A DNA stretch of 64,000 bases from Paenibacillus sp. S150 (GCF_019352175.1 NZ_JACBYI010000010.1:62001-126000), one strand, 5' to 3'. Positions 26,270 through 34,427 are shown, numbered from the stretch's first letter. Numbers and translations: made by a program. Notes: generated by a model from the sequence alone, not told the origin.

Positions 26270-26509
26270 ATGTCTGCATACGCCGAGTTCGACAAAGAAC
26301 GGCAGGAGATTGACGCTCTGCTGCGTCAGGGCTTCACCATCACCGCTATTCAGGAGGATCTGGATGGAGCGAGAGTGAGCTTCACCGGCGGAGAGCAGGG
26401 AAAAAGCCCTGTGGAGCTGCTGCTGCTTACAGCCGATGCGCGCAAGTATGTGACGACGCTGATTTTTGCCGGAACCAAACCGGCCGCCCCAATAGAAACG
26501 CATATGTAA
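26270..26509 (+). CDS. Small protein of unknown function at the end of the preTA-hydA operon
   Basis: Encodes 79 residues. The ATG directly follows the hydA stop codon, and AAGCGGAGGAGTGG inside the end of hydA is a good ribosome-binding site, so translation is coupled. I do not recognise the family. The sequence is soluble and acidic with no cysteines. It opens with an acidic helical segment (DKERQEIDALLRQGFTI), then what looks like a small alpha/beta fold. It could be an accessory or regulatory partner of the dihydropyrimidine enzymes. A stop codon and terminator follow at once. Confidence 0.7.
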   Translation: MSAYAEFDKERQEIDALLRQGFTITAIQEDLDGARVSFTGGEQGKSPVELLLLTADARKYVTTLIFAGTKPAAPIETHM

Positions 26510-26525
26510 GCTGTCACAAGCGTTA

Positions 26526-26557
26526 AGAGGCTGCGATCCCTTGATCACGGCCTTTTT
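26526..26557 (+). terminator. Terminator of the preTA-hydA operon
   Basis: AGGCTGCGATC pairs with GATCACGGCCT (one mismatch, one wobble) around a CCTT loop, followed by TTTTT. Confidence 0.75.
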
Positions 26558-26638
26558 GCTTAATTATTGAACTTTTATTACTCTGTCCATTATCCTTATG
26601 TTTGTCAGGAAGAATAAAAGGTGCTGCGAAGAATACGA

Positions 26639-26667
26639 TTGACAGTTATGGAAAGGTAGTCTATATT
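26639..26667 (+). promoter_or_regulatory. Sigma-A type promoter of the metNIQ leader
   Basis: TTGACA (26639-26644), a 17-base spacer and TATATT (26662-26667), five of six consensus bases. The predicted start is near 26674, about 170 bases before metN. Confidence 0.7.
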
Positions 26668-26673
26668 AATCCC

Positions 26674-26846
26674 ATGGATTTAATCGGAATATTTCCTTTG
26701 ATTGACCAGAACACTGGAGATCAAGCCAAAGCCGTGCATTTACGGGTTGGGCTTGGTCTTTTTTGAACTATACAGCTTGAGCTGCATCCTTTTTTAAAGG
26801 ACAGCACAGCCGTTTCTGCTTGAATCAAGGGAAGAGGAGGATTCCT
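26674..26846 (+). promoter_or_regulatory. metN leader with internal terminator, attenuator-like
   Basis: The predicted transcript start is near 26674 and the metN start is at 26847. A strong intrinsic terminator lies between them. I do not see the conserved core of an S-box (SAM-I) riboswitch or a T-box. A 30-codon frame from 26674 to 26766 has no ribosome-binding site and contains no methionine after its start, so it is not an obvious leader peptide. How read-through is controlled is not evident. Confidence 0.5.
26718..26764 (+). terminator. Terminator within the metN leader
   Basis: AGATCAAGCC (26718-26727) pairs fully, with one T-G wobble, to GGCTTGGTCT (26750-26759), followed by a T run to 26764. 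Confidence 0.8.
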
Positions 26847-27629
26847 GTGATTACTGTTAAGCACTTGCATAAAAGCTATGCTGCCCGTGCGGGCAGGGTG
26901 CCTGCGCTGGAAGACATTAATCTGCAGATCGCCAAAGGGGAGATCTTTGGCGTCATCGGTGCAAGCGGCGCCGGCAAATCGACGCTCATCCGCTGTCTTA
27001 ACCGTCTGGAGCAGCCGGATTCCGGCAGTATTGAAGTAGGAGGGACAGACATTACCAAGCTGAGGGGCAGAGAGCTTCGGCTTGCCCGGCGCCGGATCGG
27101 GATGATCTTTCAGCAGTTCAATCTGCTGGATGCCAAGACGGTATACGGCAATGTGGCGTTCCCGCTGCGGGTGGCAGGCTTCTCCAGACAGGAGGAGAAG
27201 CAGCGTGTCCATGAGATTCTGGAGCTGGTGGGCTTAAGCGGCAAGGCGCATGTCTATCCGTCGCAGCTCAGCGGCGGACAGAAGCAGCGGGTGGGAATCG
27301 CGAGGGCGCTGGCTGCGGAGCCGGATGTGCTGCTCTCCGATGAAGCAACCTCGGCGCTCGATCCCCAGACAACCTACTCGATTCTGGAGCTGCTGCAGGA
27401 TATCAACCGGAAGCTGAATCTGACGATCGTGCTGATCACGCATGAAATGGATGTGCTGCGGCATATTTGCCGCAATGCGGCTGTCATTGAAGGCGGACGG
27501 ATCGTGGAGAATGGTCCGGTGGAGCAGCTCTTCTATCTACCGGAGAGCGAGACGGCCAAGCAGTTCGTGAATATTTTCAACTACTACAAGGATGGAATCA
27601 AAATAGAAAAGGCGGTCAGTACACAATGA
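26847..27629 (+). CDS. metN: Methionine-type ABC importer ATPase MetN, lacking the NIL domain
   Basis: Encodes 260 residues from GTG 26847, chosen because GAAGAGGAGG ends six bases upstream. The TTG at 26820 has no such site. It has Walker A GASGAGKS (38-45), Q-loop [20 protein letters not shown], signature [15 protein letters not shown] and the Walker B neighbour [13 protein letters not shown], all MetN-like. Typical MetN proteins are about 340 residues and end in a NIL/ACT-like domain that binds methionine and inhibits transport. Here the chain ends soon after the ATPase core, so that feedback is probably absent. The Walker B aspartate context LLSDEAT is normal for MetN. The stop overlaps the metI start by four bases. 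Confidence 0.88.
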   Translation: MITVKHLHKSYAARAGRVPALEDINLQIAKGEIFGVIGASGAGKSTLIRCLNRLEQPDSGSIEVGGTDITKLRGRELRLARRRIGMIFQQFNLLDAKTVYGNVAFPLRVAGFSRQEEKQRVHEILELVGLSGKAHVYPSQLSGGQKQRVGIARALAAEPDVLLSDEATSALDPQTTYSILELLQDINRKLNLTIVLITHEMDVLRHICRNAAVIEGGRIVENGPVEQLFYLPESETAKQFVNIFNYYKDGIKIEKAVSTQ

Positions 27630-28294
27630 AGGAGGATATGGTGGAACTGCTCTGGGGGGGACTGAAGCAGACGCTGTACATGGTGGCGTGGTCTTCGGTA
27701 TTCGCGCTTATTCTGGGTGCGCTGCTGGGCGTTACCTTGGTGGTGACGGAGAGAGGCGGCGTGCTCCCGGCTCCCCGGGTGAACCGGCTGCTGAGCACTG
27801 CCATCAACGGGGTGCGCTCCATCCCGTTTATCATCCTGATTGTGCTGCTGCTTCCGCTTGCGCGGCTGATTGTCGGCACCTCGCTTGGCCCGACGGCGGC
27901 AATTGTATCCCTCTCCATCGGAGCGGCTCCATTCCTGGGCCGTATTATTGAAAGCTCCCTGCGGGAAGTGGAGCCGGGGAAGATCGAAGCGGCCAAATCC
28001 GTCGGCGCACATCCGTTAACCATTATTTCCCAGGTAATTATCCCCGAAGCATTGCCTGCGCTCGTGCGCGGTGTGACAATCGCGGTGATCTCCATTACTG
28101 AATTCACAGCGGTAGCCGGCGCGATTGGAGCCGGAGGACTCGGCAGCCTGGCGATCCGTTTTGGCTATCAGCGTTTTCGCACGGATATTCTGCTGGGTAC
28201 TGTGCTGTTGATTATTTTGATTGTGCAGATTCTGCAATGGAGCGGGGATTATATTGCCGGTTCCATCGACAGGAAACGCTACAAGAGCGATTAG
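27626..28294 (+). CDS. metI: Methionine-type ABC importer permease MetI
   Basis: Encodes 222 residues with about five membrane helices. It overlaps metN by ATGA. The family segments are [13 protein letters not shown] at the start, [28 protein letters not shown], and the coupling loop [35 protein letters not shown]. MetI forms a homodimer in the membrane. The substrate in known systems is D/L-methionine or its sulfoxide. This permease type also serves other amino acids and peptides. Confidence 0.92.
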   Translation: MKEDMVELLWGGLKQTLYMVAWSSVFALILGALLGVTLVVTERGGVLPAPRVNRLLSTAINGVRSIPFIILIVLLLPLARLIVGTSLGPTAAIVSLSIGAAPFLGRIIESSLREVEPGKIEAAKSVGAHPLTIISQVIIPEALPALVRGVTIAVISITEFTAVAGAIGAGGLGSLAIRFGYQRFRTDILLGTVLLIILIVQILQWSGDYIAGSIDRKRYKSD

Positions 28295-28403
28295 GTGAAG
28301 GAGAATAATGACGATTAGTAGCCGGGAACTATTCATTTAACAGAGATAATTCGCGCTAAATGGGTTACAACGTTTCCAAATATATATTTGTAGAGAGGCA
28401 GGG

Positions 28404-29267
28404 ATGAGGGTGAAAAAACAAGCGGGTATATTGGTGGCCCTGGCGGTTGTGCTGGCAGGGGTGCTGGCAGGATGCAGTGCCGACAAGGGGAATGAAGGGA
28501 CAAAGGCTGCGGCGGATGGCTCCGCGTCAGGGGGAAACACCTCCAAGGAAATTACACTTAAAGTGGGTGCCGCTGCCGTTCCGCATGCGGAGATTCTGGA
28601 ATTCATCAAGCCGAAGCTCAAGGAGGAAGGAATCATTCTGGAGATTGTAACCCTGGATGATGAGGGACAGCTGAATCCGGCGCTGCAGGAGAAGCAGATT
28701 GATGCCAACTATTTTCAGCATGTGCCTTACCTGGACTCCATTAAAGAGGAGAAGGGCTATGATTTTGCCGTGACGGCCAAGGTGCATGTGGAGCCGATAG
28801 GCTTTTACTCCGAAAAGCTGAAATCGAAGGAGGAACTGCCGGACGGAGCCAAAATCGGGATTCCCAACAATCCTTCCAATGAGTATAGAGCGCTTGTACT
28901 GCTGCAGCAGCAGGGTCTGCTCAAGCTGAAGGACGGGCTGACCACCTACGAGGCAACGCCCAAGGATATCGCCGAGAATCCGCACAAGTTCGAATTTGTG
29001 GAGGCTGATGCCGCCACGCTCCCGCGAGCGCTTCCCGATCTGGATGGGGCGGTTATCAATACGAATGTAGTGCTTGAATCAGGGATAGATCCCGAATCAG
29101 CACTGTTCCGTGAGGATGCCAATTCACCCTATGCCAATGTGATTGCCGTCCGCAGCGGGGATGAGAACCGGGAGGAAATCAAGAAACTGGATGAGGCGCT
29201 GACCAGTCCGGAGGTTAAGACATTCATCCAGGACAAATACGGCGTGGCCGTAGTTCCGGCTTTTTGA
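28404..29267 (+). CDS. metQ: Methionine-binding lipoprotein MetQ family
   Basis: Encodes 287 residues. It has a lipoprotein signal with LAGC and lipidated Cys24. The mature domain has the NlpA/MetQ pattern: VGAAAVPHAEILEFIKPKL, QEKQIDANYFQHVPYLDS, IGIPNNPSNEYRALVLLQ and LPDLDGAVINTNVVLESGI. It binds methionine or a related amino acid outside the membrane and delivers it to MetNI. A 109-base gap from metI holds no clear promoter or terminator. GAGGCAGGG lies just before the ATG. Confidence 0.93.
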   Translation: MRVKKQAGILVALAVVLAGVLAGCSADKGNEGTKAAADGSASGGNTSKEITLKVGAAAVPHAEILEFIKPKLKEEGIILEIVTLDDEGQLNPALQEKQIDANYFQHVPYLDSIKEEKGYDFAVTAKVHVEPIGFYSEKLKSKEELPDGAKIGIPNNPSNEYRALVLLQQQGLLKLKDGLTTYEATPKDIAENPHKFEFVEADAATLPRALPDLDGAVINTNVVLESGIDPESALFREDANSPYANVIAVRSGDENREEIKKLDEALTSPEVKTFIQDKYGVAVVPAF

Positions 29268-29308
29268 AGCACTGAACAGAACATGGGCGAATCGCCCTTA
29301 TAAGTAAA

Positions 29309-29362
29309 CAGACAGACTGCCGGATCAGGTGCGGAAGCATAGCCTGAAGCGGCAGTCTGTTG
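29309..29362. terminator. Stem-loop downstream of metQ
   Basis: CAGACTGCCG and CGGCAGTCTG form a perfect 10-bp outer stem with an inner CAGG/CCTG pair. The following T run is weak (TTGT), so termination efficiency is doubtful. Confidence 0.5.
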
Positions 29363-29377
29363 TACGTTTAGGAAATG

Positions 29378-29755
29378 GAGGATGGAAATAATCATGGCTG
29401 ATTCAAAAGCGTCGCCGTTCTTCACGCACTCACGAAGCGTTCCCTCCAGTGCGAATCCGGCACTTTCATAGACATGCTGCGCTCTGGCATTATGGTCTTT
29501 CACGTCAAGCCACAGCCGGTGGGCAGGTGTCTCGGTGAAGACCCACTGCGTCAGGAGCGCAAGAGTGCTTTTGCCATAGCCCCTTCCTTTGGACTGAATG
29601 ACAATCCGTTTGATGCACACTCCAAATCCTTCATGGACGTTTTGTGTAAATGGATACTCCCTGTGTGCAGCAGTATGGAATCCTCCGGTTGGTTGGTATT
29701 TTACAGCTACGCAGTGCCTGAATGCGCTTGGGTCAAACAGGCTTCTAATTTGCCG
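29378..29755 (-). pseudogene. 5'-truncated GNAT acetyltransferase remnant
   Basis: Reading the minus strand after a TGA at 29756-29758, about 126 codons give convincing acetyltransferase sequence: FRHCVAVKY, then FGVCIKRIVIQSKGRGYGKS (acetyl-CoA-binding motif), then HRLWLDVKDHNARAQHVYES and GFALEGTLRECVKNGDAFES. There is no in-frame ATG with a ribosome-binding site, and the first 40-50 residues of a normal GNAT are missing. At the 3' end the frame does not stop but continues about 80 codons antisense into metQ. A TAA sits one base out of frame right where a GNAT would end. This indicates both 5' loss and a 3' frameshift. A sequencing error could account for the 3' defect but not the missing N-terminus. 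Confidence 0.7.
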
Positions 29756-29832
29756 TCAGGAAGCTGAAAAGTATTGTATAATTGAGGCTCAGCGCCAACA
29801 ATTTCAATATGGATAAGGAGAGCGGAATTCCT

Positions 29833-30474
29833 ATGTTCTTTGCAGATATTATGTCATGGCTCACGGAGGATCGTCTCCGGCTGCTGCTGGAGCAATACCG
29901 CTCACTGGGTCCTTTGCCCGGAGTCGGGCTGACCTTTATGAAATCCTTCGTGCCGCCGCTGCCGACGATTGCCATTGTGGGGCTCAACGGGGCGGTGTAT
30001 GGGCTGTGGCTGGGATTCCTGTATTCCTGGCTCGGGCTGGTTGCGGGCTGTGTGACAACGTTCCTGATTATTCGCAAAATCGCCTCCCGCTCTTATCTGC
30101 GCAAGTGGGCGCTGCGGCCCAAAGTCGCGAAGGCCATGACCTGGGTCCGCAACAGCGGGTTCAGCTATGTTTTTCTGCTCAGCCTGTTCCCGGTCGGACC
30201 GTTTGTTGTGATCAATATGGCTGCCGGGCTTGCGCAGATGCGGCTGCGCCCGTACCTGATTGCGCTGTGTGCAGGCAAAGCCATTATGGTGTTTGCAGTC
30301 TCTTACATCGGAAACGATGCGGACCGTTTCATACGGAATCCGGGAGAAATAATCTATGTGCTGATTTTTATCGGAGTTTCACTCTGGGGGGTTAAGGCAA
30401 TTGAGGCCCGGTTCGCCCGGGCCGCGCAGATGCGGGAGCAGCTTCCTGAGGGTGAACGGCTACAACGCAAATAA
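29833..30474 (+). CDS. TVP38/TMEM64 family (DedA-like) membrane protein
   Basis: Encodes 213 residues from ATG 29833, favoured because AAGGAGAG lies at 29815-29822. The ATG at 29809 has no such site. It has four to five hydrophobic segments and the family core GLTFMKSFVPPLPTIAIVGLNGAVYGLWLGFLYSWLG and FSYVFLLSLFPVGPFVVINMAAGL. This superfamily includes lipid scramblases and undecaprenyl-phosphate or phospholipid flippases, so a role in membrane lipid handling is possible but not assigned. A TATAAT at 29777-29782 is a likely -10. The 3' end overlaps the opposite-strand class V aminotransferase gene by 15 bases. Confidence 0.85.
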   Translation: MFFADIMSWLTEDRLRLLLEQYRSLGPLPGVGLTFMKSFVPPLPTIAIVGLNGAVYGLWLGFLYSWLGLVAGCVTTFLIIRKIASRSYLRKWALRPKVAKAMTWVRNSGFSYVFLLSLFPVGPFVVINMAAGLAQMRLRPYLIALCAGKAIMVFAVSYIGNDADRFIRNPGEIIYVLIFIGVSLWGVKAIEARFARAAQMREQLPEGERLQRK

Positions 30475-31977
30475 TCTGCTGACGAAGTCTTCGGACTGGG
30501 CCTCGCCGGTACAATGAAGCCAGCTGTTAGTGGCGCGGTTATAGCGGTAATCCTGTCCCCAAACGCCAATATTGTCCACGATGCTGCGGACGGCGCTTAT
30601 CATCCGCTCAACCTCGTCGTCAGTCATAATGGGATGCAGGGAGAGGCGCACCCACCCGGGCTTAAGGGATTGATCGCCGGCATGAATCGCCTGGATGAAT
30701 TTCCGGGAAAGCTCCCTGTCCAGCTCCAGCAGATAATGACCGTAGGGTCCTGCGCAGGAGCAGCCTCCGCGTGCCTGAATGCCAAAGCGGTCGTTCAGCA
30801 GCCTGACCACAAGATTATAGTGTATATCCTTCAGATTGAAGGATACAATGCCGTGCCGCCGGGTATGCTCCCCGGCCAGAACGGTGCAGCTCCGGATGGC
30901 GCCAAGCCCGGCCAGCAGTCTGCTGCACAGCTGCCGCTCTCTCTCGACCATGAGCCCTCCATCCCCATTCATGGCGTCCTTCAGCTTCAGGCACAGCGCT
31001 GTGCGGAAGGCCTGCAGGAATCCCGGAGTCCCGCTGTCCTCGCGGACTTCGACTGTATTGATATAGCGGCGGCCTCCCCAAGCATCGACCCAGACCACGG
31101 TTCCGCCGCCCGGTTCATCCGGCAGCCGGCCTCTGCTTAAGCCGGCATCGAAGATCAGCACTCCGCCCGTACCGGGGCCGCCGAGGAATTTATGCGGCGA
31201 GAAAAAAATGGCATCCAGCTTCTCCAGCGGATCTGCCGGATGCATGTTGATGGAGATATACGGGGCGCTGGCGGCAAAATCAACAAAGCAAATCCCGCCG
31301 TGGCGGTGCATGGCGGCGGCAAGCTTGTGATAGGGTGTCTGGATGCCGGTAACGTTGGAGCAGGCTGTGAAGGAGCCGATCTTGAACCGGCGGCTCCGGT
31401 AGAACAGCAGCAGCTGTTCCAACTGCCGGAGATCAACAGCTCCGTCCGCTCCTGCCGGTACGTTGACTACCTCGCCGATGCCTTCCTGCCAGGGCAGCAA
31501 ATTGGAATGATGCTCCATATGGCTGACGAAGATGACCGGGCGTTCCTCAGGGGTGCAGAGATAATCTTCCCGCAGCCATTCCGGCAGCTTCAGGCCCATC
31601 AGCCGCAGCAGCTTGTTGACAGCGCCGGTCGTGCCGTTGCCGCAGAAGAGCAGGGCGTCCTCCGGACCTGCGTTCACATGCTCCCTGATGATCCTCCGCG
31701 CTACGTTATAGGCCTGGGTTATGGTCAGCCCGGTAGTATTGGATTCCGTATGGGGGTTGCTGACATAAGGTCCGAAGCTCTCCTGGATTTTACGCTCAAT
31801 AGGCTCATACAGCCGTCCGCTGGCAGTCCAGTCGGCATAGAGTAACGGCTTAGGGCCATAGGGGGTAGAGATAGTATGCCGGCCCCCAATTGTATGCTCC
31901 CGAAAAGCTGCAAAATGCTCTTGCAGCGAAGCGGGTTCCTCTGTTGCAGCAGCGCGGTTGATACTCAGCACGGACAA
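30460..31977 (-). CDS. Cysteine desulfurase-like class V aminotransferase
   Basis: Encodes 505 residues, somewhat longer than the roughly 400 of IscS/SufS. The PLP signature is FFSPHKFLGGPGTGG with the Schiff-base Lys263. VSHMEHHSNLLPWQ and FVDFAASAPY are typical of the group. RGGCSCAGPYGH (Cys406, Cys408) occupies the place of the catalytic cysteine loop of desulfurases. It could release sulfur from cysteine or a related thiol compound, but whether it is a true desulfurase, a lyase or another class V enzyme is not decided by sequence. It lies downstream of a DsrE-like sulfur-relay protein gene on the same strand, separated by 217 bases that include a repeat element. Confidence 0.82.
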   Translation of the reverse strand: MSVLSINRAAATEEPASLQEHFAAFREHTIGGRHTISTPYGPKPLLYADWTASGRLYEPIERKIQESFGPYVSNPHTESNTTGLTITQAYNVARRIIREHVNAGPEDALLFCGNGTTGAVNKLLRLMGLKLPEWLREDYLCTPEERPVIFVSHMEHHSNLLPWQEGIGEVVNVPAGADGAVDLRQLEQLLLFYRSRRFKIGSFTACSNVTGIQTPYHKLAAAMHRHGGICFVDFAASAPYISINMHPADPLEKLDAIFFSPHKFLGGPGTGGVLIFDAGLSRGRLPDEPGGGTVVWVDAWGGRRYINTVEVREDSGTPGFLQAFRTALCLKLKDAMNGDGGLMVERERQLCSRLLAGLGAIRSCTVLAGEHTRRHGIVSFNLKDIHYNLVVRLLNDRFGIQARGGCSCAGPYGHYLLELDRELSRKFIQAIHAGDQSLKPGWVRLSLHPIMTDDEVERMISAVRSIVDNIGVWGQDYRYNRATNSWLHCTGEAQSEDFVSRLFAL

Positions 31978-32002
31978 TCCCTCCAGCCAATGATTTCTTT
32001 AA

Positions 32003-32136
32003 GAATATAAGGAATCATGGGTTCACGTCATCATTCATCCTTATATCTTTCGCTGAAACGGATTCCTGTAAGCGATACGAAGTATCACTGCTTCGGAAGC
32101 ATATGCTTCTCTGAAGGCCGGCGCGGCCGTTTCGGC
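32003..32136. repeat. Dispersed palindromic intergenic repeat, copy C (expanded)
   Basis: It has the same left flank and outer arms as copy A (TTATATCTTTCGCTGAAACGG ending at 32061, and CCGTTTC at 32127-32133). The inner part is enlarged by two small hairpins (GATAC/GTATC and GCTTC/GAAGC). It lies between the DsrE-like gene and the class V aminotransferase gene. Confidence 0.55.
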
Positions 32137-32194
32137 TTTATGGCCCAGTATATGCCCGTTGGCGCAAATAGGTTAAAGCCCAGCCAGGCAGCGG

Positions 32195-32671
32195 CTAGAT
32201 GAACAGCTGCATATCGCTCTCCAGAGCATCCTTCAGATAAGCGGCGGCATCAATAATCTCTACCTCAGGCAGAAATTCTTCCGGCTTGAAGCCCATGATT
32301 TCTACGGACAGCTTGCAGGCGTAGAATTTGATGTTTTTTTTGCGGGCCCCCTTCAAAAAGTGAATCAGCTTCGGCGCTCCCTGATCCTCCATCATTTCCT
32401 CCAGCATCAGCTTCCCGAGACCGCTGAAATTCATCCGCGAGAGCGGGAGCTGTTCCGGTCCCTTCGGTGTAATCACGTCCATCAGCTTCTCGTAAATGGT
32501 CTTGTCCTCCAGCGTCATCTTGTCCGGATCACGGACGAGGAACAGCCCCCAGAACGAGAAGAACATCGTAACCTCCACGTCGATATCCCGTGCGGTATTG
32601 GCCAGAATCAGCGCCGCCATCGCCTTGTCATATTCCCCGCTGAACATCAGCAGATTCATTCGTTTACCCAT
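32195..32671 (-). CDS. DsrE/DsrF/DrsH-like family protein
   Basis: Encodes 158 residues. The start MGKRMNLLMFSGEYDKAMAALILANTA and the segment VEVTMFFSFWGLFLVR are typical of DsrE-like proteins linked to sulfur relay and persulfide handling. A conserved cysteine lies in KFYACKLSVEIMGF, the position used for persulfide transfer in family members. GGAGGG precedes the ATG. With the downstream desulfurase-like gene it may form a sulfur-transfer pair. No TusA or rhodanese gene is adjacent, which weakens that idea. Confidence 0.85.
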   Translation of the reverse strand: MGKRMNLLMFSGEYDKAMAALILANTARDIDVEVTMFFSFWGLFLVRDPDKMTLEDKTIYEKLMDVITPKGPEQLPLSRMNFSGLGKLMLEEMMEDQGAPKLIHFLKGARKKNIKFYACKLSVEIMGFKPEEFLPEVEIIDAAAYLKDALESDMQLFI

Positions 32672-32731
32672 CTCTGAATTCCCTCCATGTATACCTGGAA
32701 TGTCATTAGTATGGTTTTGGAGGGAAGAAGT

Positions 32732-32797
32732 ATGCCTGCGGTCACAGGATGTTGTACAAAGTGCAATCGCCCGAATGCATTTTGTCCTGTTCCATAA
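32732..32797 (+). CDS. Possible 21-residue cysteine-rich peptide
   Basis: A short frame with GGAGGGAAG just upstream of its ATG. The peptide has the core CCTKCNRPNAFC (four Cys in a CCxxC...C layout) and ends in Pro-Val-Pro. It lies in the 267-base gap between the DsrE-like and alpha-galactosidase genes, on the opposite strand to both. Short frames with a nearby Shine-Dalgarno-like sequence do occur by chance. The cysteine pattern is the only reason to list it. Confidence 0.25.
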   Translation: MPAVTGCCTKCNRPNAFCPVP

Positions 32798-32938
32798 TTC
32801 ATGCTAATCCGCCAAGTTTTTTCCCGGGGAAAGTCCAGTGGGGCTTCGGCGACACTCTGCATGTACATCTGCGAAAGTAGCCAAGAGGCTGAGCGGACTA
32901 TGCGCACTCAAAGGTATAAGCTAAGAGGCCAAAGTGTA

Positions 32939-34279
32939 TTAAGCGCGTTCTATTCGGTACAGCGCAGCGCCGTGTGGCAGGATATTGCGGGCCAGCACAC
33001 CGGTTCCGCTGCCCGTTTGGTCCAAGCCGCTTGCCGCGTTCCTGCTGCCCGTTCCGTTCCGGACAGTCTCCGTGCTCCCGCTCCACAGCTCCAAGGCCGA
33101 TACCGGTCCGGCCAGGTCCAGTTCGGCCAGGCGGACACTGATCTCCTGCGGGCTCTCGCCGGTATTGAACAGGGCAGCGTAACGCACCCCCCCGGTGCCT
33201 TCGGCCGACCAGACCACCTGGTTCCCCTTGCGGCTGACAAGGTGCGCACCGCTGCTGGTGCGGTGCATCTCCAATACTTCACGGTTCGTCAGCAGACGGT
33301 TCGTCCATTCGTCATTGTCTCTTAGCTCGCCGCCAAAGAACAAAGGCGAGCGGAAAATGCTCCATAACGTCATCATCGTAATCTGCTCGTCCGGCGTAAA
33401 GCGCGTCCAGCGGTCAGCGCCGCCGCCGTCAACCGAGCGGATGCCAATATGGCCCAGCGGCAGCATATCACAGTCCGGCCAGCAGCCGTTACCCGTATGG
33501 CCTTGCCAGCGCTCGCAGCGGTCGAACATGTCGAGGAGCAGCTCCCAGCGGTCCCAGAAATCGTCAGTAATCCGCCACATATTGGCGTGTCCGGCCAGGA
33601 ACTCTGCATAAGGAACCGGGGCCGGCCCGGGCGAAAGACTCAGGATCATCGGACGCCCGCAGTGCTGAATGGCACTGTGGATCAGCTCAATTTCAGGCTG
33701 GTGGGTGTCATACAGTCTGGAAGCGGCAATATCATCTACCTTCACAAAGTCCACGCCCCACTCGGCATACAGTCCGAAGAGAGAATTGTAATAGGCCTGT
33801 GCCCCCTCCTTCCCGGCATCCACTCCGTACATATCCGTATTCCAGGGACAGATCGAATTCGGGTGGGCGATGTCACGGGCTGTAGCCGGCGAGCCCTTGA
33901 TGGGCGACGCGGCATGGACCGCCTGGCGGGCTATGCCGCGCATGATATGAATGCCGAATTTAAGGCCGAGGCTGTGCACATAATCAGCCAGCGGGCGGAA
34001 GCCCAGCCCTTCCGCAGCAGACGGGAAACGGTTCACGGCAGGCAGCAGGCGGGAATATTCATCCATCACCAGCGGAACAAACGGGCGGTACTGTGAGGAG
34101 ACGGCTCCCGGCTCGTACCACTGGATATCGACGACGATAGTATCCCAGCCAAATTCCCTCAGATTCTCGGCCATATATTCGGCATTTCCGCGGATTTCAG
34201 CTTCGGTGACTGCAGCACCATAGCAATCCCAGCTGTTCCACCCCATGGGCGGGGTCTTGGCATATTGTAGATGGCTCAT
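32939..34279 (-). CDS. Alpha-galactosidase-like glycoside hydrolase, family 27
   Basis: Encodes 446 residues from ATG 34279. The longer frame to 34390 is rejected because AAGGAG lies upstream of 34279 and the extra residues have no family match. The sequence opens KTPPMGWNSWDCYG, the GH27 signature. The likely nucleophile is Asp182 in DFVKVDD, and the acid/base is Asp239 or Asp240 in WRITDD. There is no signal peptide, so it is intracellular and would act on imported galactosides. GH27 also contains alpha-N-acetylgalactosaminidases and beta-L-arabinopyranosidases, and the sequence does not settle which. The adjacent upstream AraC-family regulator gene on the same strand is a natural controller. 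Confidence 0.88.
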   Translation of the reverse strand: MSHLQYAKTPPMGWNSWDCYGAAVTEAEIRGNAEYMAENLREFGWDTIVVDIQWYEPGAVSSQYRPFVPLVMDEYSRLLPAVNRFPSAAEGLGFRPLADYVHSLGLKFGIHIMRGIARQAVHAASPIKGSPATARDIAHPNSICPWNTDMYGVDAGKEGAQAYYNSLFGLYAEWGVDFVKVDDIAASRLYDTHQPEIELIHSAIQHCGRPMILSLSPGPAPVPYAEFLAGHANMWRITDDFWDRWELLLDMFDRCERWQGHTGNGCWPDCDMLPLGHIGIRSVDGGGADRWTRFTPDEQITMMTLWSIFRSPLFFGGELRDNDEWTNRLLTNREVLEMHRTSSGAHLVSRKGNQVVWSAEGTGGVRYAALFNTGESPQEISVRLAELDLAGPVSALELWSGSTETVRNGTGSRNAASGLDQTGSGTGVLARNILPHGAALYRIERA

Positions 34280-34427
34280 TATTGCGTTTGCTCTCCTTTG
34301 CACTCCTTGGCGGAAGTTGTGGAATAAAATTGCTGTGATACATCCATCATAGAGCAGGATTACAGCTGGTATCCACAATAAAAAAACCACTTAAATTGTA
34401 CAAAATTGCGCAAATCCGACTAATGAA

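Noticed and set aside
26674..26766. A 30-codon frame in the metN leader spanning the terminator
   Set aside because: No Shine-Dalgarno sequence, a start codon at the predicted transcription start, and no run of methionine codons as expected for a leader peptide.
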